Assembly: GCA_945829225.1 (NCBI GenBank)
Contig: CALZTY010000009.1
Span: 1-62,605 of the forward strand
Source of the DNA: an uncultured Bacteroidales bacterium
GTDB taxonomy: Bacteria; Bacteroidota; Bacteroidia; Bacteroidales; Muribaculaceae
DNA length: 62,605 bases
Direction: 5' to 3'
Position 1 is the first letter of the stretch. Each line of letters begins with the position of its first letter. A program made the position numbers and the translations under genes. A model generated the notes under the pieces. The model had not been told where the DNA came from. It saw only the letters and a list, made by a program, of their open reading frames with translations, and ran no database searches. Positions 1-9,233 of this stretch are shown piece by piece.

Positions 1-1
1 G

Positions 2-1972
2 CTCGAGTACTTCATCTCGACCCACGGTGCCCGCAAGGGTCTTGCCGATACCGCGCTCAAGACTGCCGACGCCGGTTACCTCACCCGCCGCCTCGTCGAC
101 GTCGCACACGACGTCATCATCAACGAGGAGGACTGTGGTACCCTCCGTGGTCTCGTTTGCCGCGAAATCAAGAACAACGACGAGGTAGTTGCCTCACTGG
201 GCGAGCGCATCCTCGGACGTGTGTCGGTACACGATATTATTGACCCTCGCACCGGCGAAATCATTGTTGCCGCCGGCGAGGAAATCAACGATGCCGCCGC
301 CGACCTCATCGATGCATCACCCATCGAGAGCGTCGAAATCCGCTCGGTACTCACCTGCGAGAGCAAACGTGGCGTGTGTGCCAAGTGCTACGGTCGCGAC
401 CTCTCCAAGAGCCGCCTGGTGCAGAAGGGCGAGGCAGTCGGTGTTATCGCTGCGCAGTCAATCGGCGAGCCGGGTACTCAGCTGACCCTGCGTACATTCC
501 ACGTCGGTGGTGTCGCCTCCAACGTTGCCGCCATCTCGTCAATCAAGTCGCGCTACGAGGGTACCCTCGAAATCGAGGAACTCCGCACCGTCGACACCGA
601 TGATACTGCTGCCAACGGCAAGCCCGTCAAGGTGGTTATCGGTCGATTGGCAGAGATGCGCATCATCGACGACAAGACCGGCATGATGCTCACCTCGGCA
701 GCCATCCCCTACGGTTCAAAACTCTACTTTGAGAGCGGCGACAAGGTTGCCGTCGGCGATATAATCTGCGAATGGGACCCCTTCAACTCAGTGATTATCA
801 CCGAGAAGGGTGGTACAATCAAGTATCGCAACCTCTTGGAAAATATCAACTTCCGCACCGACCTCGACGAGCAATCAGGTCTCGAAGATAAGGTCATCAT
901 CGAGTCGCGCGAACGCGCCAAGGTGCCCGAAGTCGACATCGTCGACGGCAACGGCGAGGTGCTCATCACCTATGCCCTCCCCGTGGGTGCACACCTTATC
1001 TACAACGACGGCGACGAGGTCAAGCCCGGTGCCGACATCGTCAAGACTCCGCGTGCCTCGGGTGGCGCCGGCGATATCACCGGTGGTCTGCCTCGTGTCA
1101 CCGAGCTCTTCGAGGCTCGCAACCCCTCCAACCCCGCTATCGTTTCCGAAATCGACGGCGAAGTCCACTTCGGTAAGGTTAAGCGTGGCAACCGCGAAAT
1201 CTCTGTCACCAGCAAGCTCGGTGAAGTCAAGAAATACCTCGTGCCTCTGTCCAAGCAAATCCTGGTACAAGAGAACGATGTGGTGCGTGCCGGCACTCCC
1301 CTGTCCGACGGCGCTATCACTCCTGCCGACATCCTCAATATCATGGGTCCGACTGCCGTTCAGGAGTACATCGTCAACGAGGTGCAAGACGTCTACCGAA
1401 TGCAGGGCGTGAAAATCAACGACAAGCACTTTGAGGTTATCGTTCGTCAGATGATGCGCAAAGTCACCATCCTCGACCCGGGCGACACCAACTTCCTCGA
1501 GCAGCAAATCGTAGACAAGCGCGACTTCATGGACGAGAACGACCGCATCTGGGGCAAGAAGGTGGTCACCGACGCCGGCGACAGCGAGGAGCTCAAGCCC
1601 GGTCAGATCATCACCGCTCGTCGCCTCCGCGATGAGAACTCTGCCCTCAAGCGTCGCGACCTTCGCATTGTCACCGTGCGCGATGCAATCCCCGCTACTT
1701 CCGAGCAAATCCTCCAAGGTATCACCCGCGCTGCCCTCCAGACATCAAGCTTCATGTCGGCTGCTTCATTCCAGGAGACCACCAAGGTCCTCAACGAGGC
1801 TGCTATCCAGGGCAAGACCGACTACCTCCAGGGCATGAAGGAGAACGTTATCTGCGGTCACCTCATCCCCGCCGGTACCGGACTCCGCGAGTACGAGAAC
1901 CTCGTTGTCGGCTCTTATGACGACGTAGAGACCGAGGAAGAAGACGAGGAAGTAGAAGTTCTCAACGACTGA
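2..1972 (+). CDS. rpoC: DNA-directed RNA polymerase subunit beta' (3' part)
   Basis: C-terminal about 657 residues of the RNA polymerase beta' subunit; the reading frame is open from base 2, so the gene starts outside the window. The first residues visible include [19 protein letters not shown], the invariant segment near the trigger loop. The four cysteines of the second zinc site are present: one encoded at 134-136 and three in a [11 protein letters not shown] cluster encoded at 356-388. The C-terminus ends in a run of Glu and Asp, common in Bacteroidetes. A strong terminator follows directly, so this is the end of the rpoBC transcription unit. Identification is certain. Confidence 0.98.
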   Translation, partial: LEYFISTHGARKGLADTALKTADAGYLTRRLVDVAHDVIINEEDCGTLRGLVCREIKNNDEVVASLGERILGRVSVHDIIDPRTGEIIVAAGEEINDAAADLIDASPIESVEIRSVLTCESKRGVCAKCYGRDLSKSRLVQKGEAVGVIAAQSIGEPGTQLTLRTFHVGGVASNVAAISSIKSRYEGTLEIEELRTVDTDDTAANGKPVKVVIGRLAEMRIIDDKTGMMLTSAAIPYGSKLYFESGDKVAVGDIICEWDPFNSVIITEKGGTIKYRNLLENINFRTDLDEQSGLEDKVIIESRERAKVPEVDIVDGNGEVLITYALPVGAHLIYNDGDEVKPGADIVKTPRASGGAGDITGGLPRVTELFEARNPSNPAIVSEIDGEVHFGKVKRGNREISVTSKLGEVKKYLVPLSKQILVQENDVVRAGTPLSDGAITPADILNIMGPTAVQEYIVNEVQDVYRMQGVKINDKHFEVIVRQMMRKVTILDPGDTNFLEQQIVDKRDFMDENDRIWGKKVVTDAGDSEELKPGQIITARRLRDENSALKRRDLRIVTVRDAIPATSEQILQGITRAALQTSSFMSAASFQETTKVLNEAAIQGKTDYLQGMKENVICGHLIPAGTGLREYENLVVGSYDDVETEEEDEEVEVLND

Positions 1973-2005
1973 TTTTGTTCTCAGATTTTATATTTTAAGT
2001 TTGAA

Positions 2006-2037
2006 GCGCGGCGCCATCCCGGTGCCGCGCTTTTTTT
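2006..2037 (+). terminator. Intrinsic terminator of rpoC
   Basis: Stem gcgcggcgcc / ggtgccgcgc (10 pairs, one G-T) with loop atccc, followed by seven T. It sits 33 bases after the rpoC stop. An almost identical hairpin occurs at 7305-7333. Confidence 0.93.
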
Positions 2038-2042
2038 GCCTA

Positions 2043-2777
2043 TTACATTGGTTTGATCACTTCCCAATATCCACCTTTGTCAGCACCTATCCGTTTAATA
2101 TATCCATCTGCAACCAAACTTTCCAAACGCCTTTTAATGGTACTGTCGTGCAGTCCCAATCGCTTGGCTAATTCTAAGCGTGTGATGCTCGGATTATCCA
2201 AAATCAAATCTAAAATTTGTTTTTTCTGGTCGTTTTTTGCGTTTTCTGGTCGGTTTTCACCTGTTTTCTGGTCGTTTTTTGCGTTTTCTGGTCGGTATCC
2301 ACCTATTTTCTGGTCGTTTTTCTTAATCATGCCTTCGTATAGGTCAAGCATGGCATTTATATCTTGCTCGTTGCCGCCGGTAGAAAGGGTTAAACCAGTC
2401 CTATCCACTCCATTATTGTTAGTTTCCTCGAGCATTATTGGAGTATGGTAAACCTTATTCCAAATCGTACTAATACCACACAAACCACTTCCGGCTCTTT
2501 CTCCAAAATCAATTAGTGAAAACATTTTCAGCATAATGCCATTGCGTGGGTCCGAAATCCCTCCGGTAATAGCCTCGGAAATAGAGATACGCACGCACCC
2601 CGGATTTGAAAACTTAAAGCCTTCCTTCGACTTCTGAATTACAATACCCTGTCTGCCATAAAAATCAGCATGAACTACTGTATTGGTAATGGCTTCGCGT
2701 AGAAGTTTGTGTATAGGTGTATCATCAACTCGTTGATTGCCCTTGAGGACAAAAGGCACTTTGAGTCCTTGTTGCAT
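2043..2777 (-). pseudogene. AlbA_2/HATPase-type transcriptional regulator, C-terminal fragment
   Basis: This 244-residue frame carries the C-terminal half of the protein begun by the fragment immediately upstream (2675-3505). It starts abruptly at LKVPFVLKGNQRVDDTP, a conserved stretch in the middle of the family, and continues through the HATPase_c_4-like region (HADFYGRQGIVI, ISDPRNGIMLKMF, GERAGSGLCGI). A repetitive hydrophilic linker and a C-terminal winged helix (LELAKRLGLHDSTIKRRLES) follow. Intact relatives have about 40 residues between FLDYQE and the LKVPF segment; here these are absent and the frame changes near 2778-2784. I infer an internal deletion with frameshift. A separately translated C-terminal protein cannot be excluded, because an ATG lies at the junction. 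Confidence 0.75.
2226..2324 (-). repeat. 42-bp tandem repeat in linker of the AlbA-family gene
   Basis: Two full 42-bp copies (2226-2267, 2268-2309) and a 15-bp partial copy encode a 14-residue unit of the form NDQKTGENRPENAK. The unit length is a multiple of three, so copy number can vary without changing frame. Such hydrophilic linkers lie between the ATPase-like and winged-helix domains. Confidence 0.85.
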
Positions 2778-3505
2778 TCTTCTTGATAGTCCAAGAAATA
2801 ATTCGGGAACTCCCGCGTGATTTCATATTCATATCCAAACATCAGTAATCCGGCTGCGGTAGGGTGATAAAGTCCATCCGCACCTATCGACATTGCTCCA
2901 ATTTTTCTCAAGAACAACTCATCATCTTCATTGTTCCACAAATGATTACTGTGACAAGACCTGAAGAAGTTTCTATATCCCTTGACAGAGTCCTTGCAAA
3001 ATACCGAGCTATCCATATTCTCTAATACCTTGGCATCTTGCGTAACAGCAGAAGCATCACGAAACATCAGTGATACTTCATCTATTGAGCAATGATAATC
3101 CCCATCATGGTTACGGCGATATGTCCCAGATTTAGGGTCCAAACCTACATACACAGGGCGTGCGCTCCTTTCTGCACGTGGAACATTAATTACTAACACC
3201 TCGTTGCCGTTGACATTCTCAACTGTTACCATTCGGTCCGTAACAATATTTGCACTGACTTTTTGGCGATTATTGACCATATTCCAGAAATCCTTTCGTA
3301 ACTTCTCCGCATCGATACCCGATTCCGGTTGAAGGGTTCCATCGCCGGTCTCTTTTACGCCAAGAATAATCACACCTCCATTAGTATTGGCAAACGCAGA
3401 ATAAGTCTCCCATAAAGAATTTGGGAAACCACCTTTAGCCGACTTCGCTTCAAGGCGACTATTCTCTCTATAGGTGTCCAGTGCTTTTATGTCGAACGTA
3501 TCCAT
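2675..3505 (-). pseudogene. AlbA_2-domain (Schlafen-like) transcriptional regulator, N-terminal fragment
   Basis: N-terminal half of an AlbA_2/HATPase_c_4 regulator of the kind annotated as divergent AAA-4 or RecG-like proteins. The opening ESRLEAKSAKGGFPNSLWET with ANTNGGVIILGVKE is the AlbA_2 nucleic-acid-binding domain (about residues 5-120). The frame follows the family to REFPNYFLDYQEE (around residue 240), then runs about 35 unrelated residues into a stop at 2675. The remainder continues in another frame (2043-2777) after a loss of roughly 40 codons. Base composition is AT-richer than rpoC, consistent with an accessory gene. A promoter and normal start are present, so truncation looks recent or the fragment is still expressed. 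Confidence 0.78.
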
Positions 3506-3521
3506 AGTAGTATTCTTTGTG

Positions 3522-3529
3522 CAAAAATA
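3522..3529 (-). promoter_or_regulatory. Promoter -7 element of the AlbA-family gene
   Basis: On the minus strand this reads TATTTTTG, matching TAnnTTTG, 17 bases upstream of the ATG at 3505. No clear -33 TTTG is seen at the usual spacing. Confidence 0.5.
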
Positions 3530-3567
3530 CTAATTTTTATTGATATAGAGGACCCGTCCCATTTTAA

Positions 3568-6500
3568 TTATCTTACGGTACTTCATATTATGGCTCGGGC
3601 ACACAAACCGACCCCTATCGCATCTCCACAGAGCAGGATTTGGTCAACTTTGTGTATATTTGCAAAAAATCTAAAACGAGCGATACTCGTGGTAAGTACT
3701 ATGTCCTCACCAATGACATCAAACTTAATAGCGTCTACACGAAGGAAGGCTTGCGCTCTTCTTCTTGCCAAACGTTAGGAATTAATAACAGCGAAGGTCC
3801 ATTCGCCGGCAACTTTGACGGTCGTGGTCACACCATCACCGGCGTTGTGTTTGATCGTAATAGATCCAATGGCTTTTTCGGTGATTTAGAAGATGCCAAA
3901 ATCAGCAATGTCACATTTGATTATGTCGGACTTGTTGCTCCTTATGATAGTTTTGATTACAAGTATCTGTATACATTGGCATGTAACGTAAAAAATACAG
4001 TTATCAATAACGTCCATGTAAGAAACGCCTATTGTTTTGTTGCAGAATATTCAACGACTGTTAAAGCGGCTCAATTCGTTGGCGGTGTTGTATATAAAAC
4101 ACTTGGAAATGTGATATTTAATGACTGTACGAGCCAAATTGATATTGATAAGTATGTCAGAAGTAAAGGTGTAGGCGGCTTAGTGTTTTATAATGAAGGT
4201 GATTTATATATCAATAGGTGTAAAGTGAGTGGCAGCTGGAATGGCTATATGCAGAATGCTCTCGGATATGATGAGTATGATTTTGGTGGCTTTGTCGCTT
4301 ATAATTATAAAGGTAAAACCACTATAAACCAATGCCTATCATCTATTGAAATCAATTATAAAAATGGCTGTAATTCTAATGAAGATGCCATATTTGGCGG
4401 ATTAGTAGGACTACATCACAGTAAGGCTGACTTATTGACCATTAAAGAATCGGCTTTTATGGGAACCCTCAACTTCGAAATTTATAAAGATCCCGACGAA
4501 CTTAATGACCCTGATATGGAAGATGGCATGATCGGAGGTTTCATCGGATATTGCAATGAAGAGGCACAGATTTCAGATTGCGCATTTATTGGCGATATCA
4601 ACTTCAATAATACTTTTGATGAAGAGTCGCACTACATCGGATGCCTGATCGGTGATGTAAATGATAATGTCCAAATCAACAGATGCTCTATCGTATCGTT
4701 TAACTCTTCCTACTCAAGTATATCATCCGAGGTTGACGGTAGAGACCCTGTGGCGTATTACGGTAGTGATGTAACACTTGACAACTCAGGCCGCATCTAC
4801 TATTACGTGAAGTCTAACGGCAATATGGTATCAAGCAGTTGTGTTCAGAATGCCGCGAATGTTCCTACACTGCTCACAAGTGATACTTACCTGTCTTACC
4901 TTAATGCTTCAACTCGCACCGTCTGGGGTCGCTATTACAACGAGGAGAGCGTTTACAATGGCGCTCCGCTACCCTTGGCTTGCGGCGGCTCAATGAATGA
5001 CCACAAAGGTTCCGGTACCTCAGAAGATCCGTATCTGATTGAAACAGAGGATGATTTGCGCTCCCTCTCGACAGAATCAAATAGCTCTTCATTAGAGGGT
5101 AAGTATTTCCGCCTGAATGCCGACATCATTATGAGCTCCGAGCCTTTCCCGGCAATCGGACGCGATAGAGAAAAACCCTTCCGCGGGCACTTCAATGGTA
5201 ACGGTCATTGTATCAGCAGAATGGTGGCTAAAAACGGCTCGATGTTTGCCTATATGTGCGGCGTTGTTGAGAACTTGGCATTGTTGGATTTTAGCGCAGC
5301 CGAAGGATGTACGTCCGTGATGCCTATCGCAATGGCTGTAGGCGGTAACATCCCCGAATCCACTGACTATTATACCGGTGTGGTGACCAACTGCTATGTC
5401 AGCGGTGACTTGTGGTCGTTTACTGATAGAACATACAGTGACATTGTCAACGTAAAGTCGACATGTGCCGGTCTCTGTGGTACAGTCTACGACGGGTCAA
5501 CATTAGCCAACAGTTACTTTATCGGCTCGCTCAATACCTACATCAACGCAGATAGCGAAAAACCTTTTATAGTTCACAACGGCATATGTAACTACAACAA
5601 TGGCAATGTAAATCACTGCTACGCCATTCTATCCTTCAACACACTCGGCGCCACACCCGATTTCTATCGTCCCGGTCTCAGCTATTACACCTCTACATCC
5701 GGCTCTTTCACCGACAACTGGTTTATCGAGTTGGGCGAAAAAAAGGGCTATGACAGTAGTATGCGCGTGGAAACATACGCGGACTTGCGTTCTAAATTCA
5801 GCGGGTATGGCGCATATAGTTCGGGCGCTTTCAATCCTGTAAATAGGAGCGCAAAATACTACTCTGTCGAGGAACCCATAAACGGATGGGCATATATAGA
5901 TGCCACTCGCCCGTTGTTCTACGACAATATGAACACGGTAGTGTATATAGACAAAGATAAGGCGGACGCTCGCTTTTGGGAACTGCCCAATGTGGGAATC
6001 CATGACCACGATACACAAATCTCCACAGTGCCGAATTACATCATTGACCCGAACTATGATTACTTCTTCTGGCGCGGAGTCAGCTCAAAGTATGATGTCA
6101 TTCACTATGCGAAGGAGGGTAATGTGACCTTCCCGCTGACGCTCAACGAGAGCGGCTGGTACTCACTGTGCTTGCCCTGCGACTTGTATCTCGACGACCT
6201 GCCCGAGGGTAGCAAGATGCGCGCCGTGGGTCAGGTGTCTGCCAATACGGTGCGCCTGATCGAAGTGATGTATGTGCCTGCCGGCTCTCCCTGTGTGGTA
6301 TATATTCCTACCGAAAATACCGGCACTTATACCCTCAACCTCAGCGGCACCTTGGCGCTCGAGCCAAAGAAGATCAGCGAATACAGCAGCATGGTCGGTG
6401 TGCTCCAAGCCGCCACAGTGAGCGATGTGGCTGTGCTGGCTCTTGACGGCGAGGGCAATCCCTACTTCCAATATCAACCGAGCGCGACACTCAGCCCCTT

Positions 6501-7284
6501 CAGCGGATACATCGCCGGTGCCACCGGCGACATCGCCATCACCGAAGTGACGGGTGCCTTCCTCGACCGCAGCTATCGGTCCAACACCTACACAGTGGAA
6601 ATGTATGATGGTCAGGCTCCTACCATTGCCGTGATTGGCTCGTATCCGGTAGGACAGTGGAGCACATTATGCTTGCCGTTTGACCTCAGTGTGGAACAGG
6701 CACAGGTGCTCTTCGGCGCCGGCTACGAAGTTGAGGACTTCAAATACGCCATTTATGGCGAGGGCGCCGACGAGCTGACCATGTATTACGGTCGACTGGA
6801 TATGGCAAACAAGCAGTGCCCCCTCGAGGCTGGCAAGCCCTACTTGATCAAGCCGTCGCAAGAGTATGACTCGTCGCAGCCCTTGAGCGGCTTGACCCTC
6901 AGCGCAGCCACTACTCGGTTGCGATACGACTTGGAGACCGAGAAATACGGAACTATGAAAATATTCATTGAGCCTACCTTTGATTACTTCGATAATCCCA
7001 AGTGGTATATGACCTACAACGGCGAAGATGATAATATCAAGTGGAGTAGCGCCATCAATGGTCTTGGCTTCTATGTGAACATCGAGACCGATAAGAGTGG
7101 GTATTACGATACGATTAGCATCTGCCACGAGACAGTCTCCGGCGTGGAGTCGGTGACAGAGGAGCCGGCAGAGGTCGTGGGCATCTATGACCTGAGCGGT
7201 CGCCGCCTGAGCGCTCCGCAGCGTGGTGTCAACATCCTGCGCATGAGCGACGGCACAGCCCGCAAAGTAATTATAAATCAATAA
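3568..7284 (+). CDS. Surface beta-repeat (GLUG-like) protein, 5' truncated
   Basis: Large exported-type protein whose 5' end is missing. The frame is open only from 3568 and has no ATG there; the first possible start is TTG at 3640. The first readable residues, YGSGTQTDPYRISTEQDLVNF, already form a mid-protein GSGT-DPY-I motif typical of Bacteroidales beta-helix proteins. A second copy (GSGTSEDPYLIETEDDL) occurs around residue 450, each followed by repeats such as GNFDGRGHTITG. Two WSTLCLPFD-type modules lie at about residues 840-1120. The tail (GIYDLSGRRL then GVNILR..G.ARKVII) resembles a type IX secretion sorting domain. There is no signal peptide, so the product could not be exported as it stands; probably a remnant, or a recombination or assembly junction. 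Confidence 0.75.
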   Translation, partial: LSYGTSYYGSGTQTDPYRISTEQDLVNFVYICKKSKTSDTRGKYYVLTNDIKLNSVYTKEGLRSSSCQTLGINNSEGPFAGNFDGRGHTITGVVFDRNRSNGFFGDLEDAKISNVTFDYVGLVAPYDSFDYKYLYTLACNVKNTVINNVHVRNAYCFVAEYSTTVKAAQFVGGVVYKTLGNVIFNDCTSQIDIDKYVRSKGVGGLVFYNEGDLYINRCKVSGSWNGYMQNALGYDEYDFGGFVAYNYKGKTTINQCLSSIEINYKNGCNSNEDAIFGGLVGLHHSKADLLTIKESAFMGTLNFEIYKDPDELNDPDMEDGMIGGFIGYCNEEAQISDCAFIGDINFNNTFDEESHYIGCLIGDVNDNVQINRCSIVSFNSSYSSISSEVDGRDPVAYYGSDVTLDNSGRIYYYVKSNGNMVSSSCVQNAANVPTLLTSDTYLSYLNASTRTVWGRYYNEESVYNGAPLPLACGGSMNDHKGSGTSEDPYLIETEDDLRSLSTESNSSSLEGKYFRLNADIIMSSEPFPAIGRDREKPFRGHFNGNGHCISRMVAKNGSMFAYMCGVVENLALLDFSAAEGCTSVMPIAMAVGGNIPESTDYYTGVVTNCYVSGDLWSFTDRTYSDIVNVKSTCAGLCGTVYDGSTLANSYFIGSLNTYINADSEKPFIVHNGICNYNNGNVNHCYAILSFNTLGATPDFYRPGLSYYTSTSGSFTDNWFIELGEKKGYDSSMRVETYADLRSKFSGYGAYSSGAFNPVNRSAKYYSVEEPINGWAYIDATRPLFYDNMNTVVYIDKDKADARFWELPNVGIHDHDTQISTVPNYIIDPNYDYFFWRGVSSKYDVIHYAKEGNVTFPLTLNESGWYSLCLPCDLYLDDLPEGSKMRAVGQVSANTVRLIEVMYVPAGSPCVVYIPTENTGTYTLNLSGTLALEPKKISEYSSMVGVLQAATVSDVAVLALDGEGNPYFQYQPSATLSPFSGYIAGATGDIAITEVTGAFLDRSYRSNTYTVEMYDGQAPTIAVIGSYPVGQWSTLCLPFDLSVEQAQVLFGAGYEVEDFKYAIYGEGADELTMYYGRLDMANKQCPLEAGKPYLIKPSQEYDSSQPLSGLTLSAATTRLRYDLETEKYGTMKIFIEPTFDYFDNPKWYMTYNGEDDNIKWSSAINGLGFYVNIETDKSGYYDTISICHETVSGVESVTEEPAEVVGIYDLSGRRLSAPQRGVNILRMSDGTARKVIINQ

Positions 7285-7304
7285 ATTACCACACTAAATA
7301 AAAG

Positions 7305-7333
7305 GCGCGGCGCCACCCGGTGCCGCGCTTTTT
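7305..7333 (+). terminator. Intrinsic terminator after the surface protein gene
   Basis: Stem gcgcggcgcc / ggtgccgcgc with loop of a few bases, then TTTTT. It is nearly the same sequence as the rpoC terminator at 2006-2037. Confidence 0.88.
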
Positions 7334-7378
7334 AATTGTCAAGTGTTGTCATGCGGGGTGGGGTGTTGGAATTATTTG

Positions 7379-7386
7379 TAAATTTG
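7379..7386 (+). promoter_or_regulatory. Promoter -7 element
   Basis: TAAATTTG fits TAnnTTTG, 16 bases before the ATG at 7402. No convincing -33 element. Confidence 0.45.
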
Positions 7387-7401
7387 TGAGTCGAACTAAA
7401 A

Positions 7402-7854
7402 ATGATGACTATGAGACGATTAATATTTGTGGCAATTGTGATGCTGTGCGCCGGAGTGGCAGGTGCTCAGACGTATACACAGAGGTGGAATGATATCTAT
7501 AGGCGCACCGAGTACTATGACTCCAACGGGCGCATGATAGGCTATGCCAAGTATAATGATGTGTATGACCGCATGGAGTATTTCGACGCCAACGGCAACC
7601 TGCAACGCTATGAGCGCTATGATGATATCTACGACCGCAATGAGACGCGCGACCGCAACGGGAATGTGCAGAGCACGCGCCGGTACGATGATATCTACGA
7701 GCGCACCGAGGTGCGCGACTCGTCGGGGCGTGTGATAGGCTACAAGAAGTGGAATGATGTGTACAAGCGCTATGATGTCTACGACCCCAATGGGCGGCTC
7801 ATCGGCTATTATAAGTGGAATGATATCTACAATCGCTGGGAGTATTTCTTTTGA
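7402..7854 (+). CDS. Secreted 22-residue tandem-repeat protein
   Basis: 150-residue protein with a signal peptide (MRRLIFVAIVMLCAGVAGA, cleavage near residue 22-23; the ATG at 7411 is an equally good start). The mature part is almost entirely five and a half copies of a 22-residue repeat starting at residue 29. Each copy has the pattern (W/Y)(N/D)D(I/V)Y.R.E.(Y/R)D..G....... and is encoded by a 66-bp unit. The charged/aromatic spacing and the recurring D-NG turn recall YD or MORN-like beta repeats, but I do not recognise the family. Repeats differ at the DNA level, so the array is not a recent expansion. Probable periplasmic or surface protein; function unknown. Confidence 0.82.
   Translation: MMTMRRLIFVAIVMLCAGVAGAQTYTQRWNDIYRRTEYYDSNGRMIGYAKYNDVYDRMEYFDANGNLQRYERYDDIYDRNETRDRNGNVQSTRRYDDIYERTEVRDSSGRVIGYKKWNDVYKRYDVYDPNGRLIGYYKWNDIYNRWEYFF
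7486..7851 (+). repeat. 66-bp coding tandem repeats (5.5 copies)
   Basis: Units begin at 7486, 7552, 7618, 7684, 7750 and 7816 (last partial). Each encodes a 22-residue repeat starting with W/Y-N/D-D-I/V-Y. Confidence 0.85.
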
Positions 7855-7881
7855 AGGTTTATTGGTTAGGGGTTACAAAAT

Positions 7882-7915
7882 AAGGGAGGCATGTCGATGG
7901 AGGCATGCCTCCCTT
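7882..7915 (-). terminator. Terminator hairpin of the capsid/portal operon
   Basis: Perfect 12-bp stem (aagggaggcatg / catgcctccctt) with a 10-base loop. On the minus strand it is followed by TTATTTTG, and it lies just after the stop of the leftward portal-like gene. It could also limit rightward transcription from 7402-7854. Confidence 0.7.
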
Positions 7916-7919
7916 GATG

Positions 7920-9233
7920 TTAAGCGATTGCGGCTACCTTGGCGTTGCGGTCAGTGGTGAACGAGGCGAAGGTGTCGAGGAGGTCGGTGAGCGCAATGGC
8001 AGCATTGCGGACCTGAGCGTCGTATAGCGAGGCGCCGGTGGCGGCGGAGATGTTGCGCCCCATGAGGGCATCGCTGATGCCGGAGACGTCTTCGAAGAGT
8101 TTCATCTGCAACTCGAGGAGTCGGTAAGCGCCGGACTCGGCAGAGTTGGTAATCACTTGGCGGGGGATGTCATTCTGGTTACCGCCACGGATAGGGATGA
8201 GGCCTTCGGGTTTAGCCCATTGGCGAGCGATGTCGCTGATAGAAACGCCCTCGGGGAGTTGGCTGAGGGGGAAAAGGAGAGCGCCCTTAGCCGAAGCCGC
8301 GAGGATGGTGTCGACGAGCACGACGAGCCGGTTGATGGTCTTCTGCTGGTCGATGACATCCTCGACGAAGGAGTGGACTTCGCCGTCGGTGAGGGGATAG
8401 AATTTGACGGCAAAGGGGTGCGAGGCGTGCTTGTAAGGCGAGTTGTAGGTAGCGAGGACGGTGCCATCGGGGGCGAGCCAAGTGCAGTGCCAGCGCATAT
8501 CGACCCAACGATGCGAATATGGGTCGGAAGTCTCGATGCCACGGAGGCGCCACAACTCGATGACGCGGCAGCGCCCATTGCGAGCGGTGAAGAAGTCGAC
8601 GGCGGCAGGCGTGGAGCCGATGGCATCGTCGGGGATGCCGAAGTCGGCGTGTAGTGGGGCCATGAATAGCGCCTTGAGGGCATCGCAGCGACGCTTGGAG
8701 CCGTTGCCGAATCGGTTGAGGATTTCGCCGAGGGTCATGTCGTGGAGCATGCCGATGAAGTCGATGTCGAAGCCGCGTGGGTCGCGGAAGTCGTTGACAA
8801 AGAAGTTGTCGGGCGAGATATTGTCGACCCAGACGCCGGCGCCGGCGGGGCGCCGCTCGGAGCAAACGCGCTGGATAGCGCAGCCCGAGATTACAAACTC
8901 CTCGAGGAGACGGCAGTCGAGTTCGGCGAGATGATTGCGCGCATCGATGCTGCCGGGGTCGCCGGAGTAAGTATTGTTCTCGACGGCGGAGTTGCGATAA
9001 CGCCCGACGATGGTCTTGACGAGTTGTCGGATGAGGTTGTTGGTGAGGGGACGTCGCCCCGAGTCGATGAGGAGATGGCGTTCCTCGCAGCAACCGCCGG
9101 CGTTGTCGGCGACGATGTCGCTCCATTGGTCGCCGTAGGTGAAACGCTTGTAGCGTAGACGGCGGCAGCGCAGGGTATCGGCGGCGAGCCAAGTGTCGTA
9201 GGCAGATTTGAGAAGGTTTAAGTCTTTGTTCAT
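7920..9233 (-). CDS. Phage portal-like protein
   Basis: 437 residues with the hallmarks of a phage portal protein. Near the N-terminus there is YKRFTYGDQWSDIV (the aromatic-GDQW motif of portals). It is followed by a central ISPDNFFVNDFRDPRG segment, VEDVIDQQKTINRLVVLVD (the long helix before the stem), and near the C-terminus SDALMGRNISAATGASLYDAQ, the usual portal ending. Portals form the dodecameric DNA channel at one capsid vertex. It is at the short end for portals. It is the last gene of a four-gene operon, overlapping its upstream neighbour by 4 bases. No terminase, protease or tail gene is adjacent. The assignment is by motif recognition; a structure search would settle it. Confidence 0.72.
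   Translation of the reverse strand: MNKDLNLLKSAYDTWLAADTLRCRRLRYKRFTYGDQWSDIVADNAGGCCEERHLLIDSGRRPLTNNLIRQLVKTIVGRYRNSAVENNTYSGDPGSIDARNHLAELDCRLLEEFVISGCAIQRVCSERRPAGAGVWVDNISPDNFFVNDFRDPRGFDIDFIGMLHDMTLGEILNRFGNGSKRRCDALKALFMAPLHADFGIPDDAIGSTPAAVDFFTARNGRCRVIELWRLRGIETSDPYSHRWVDMRWHCTWLAPDGTVLATYNSPYKHASHPFAVKFYPLTDGEVHSFVEDVIDQQKTINRLVVLVDTILAASAKGALLFPLSQLPEGVSISDIARQWAKPEGLIPIRGGNQNDIPRQVITNSAESGAYRLLELQMKLFEDVSGISDALMGRNISAATGASLYDAQVRNAAIALTDLLDTFASFTTDRNAKVAAIA

Noticed and set aside
875-1717. 280-codon open frame opposite rpoC
   Set aside because: Antisense shadow of an invariant gene.
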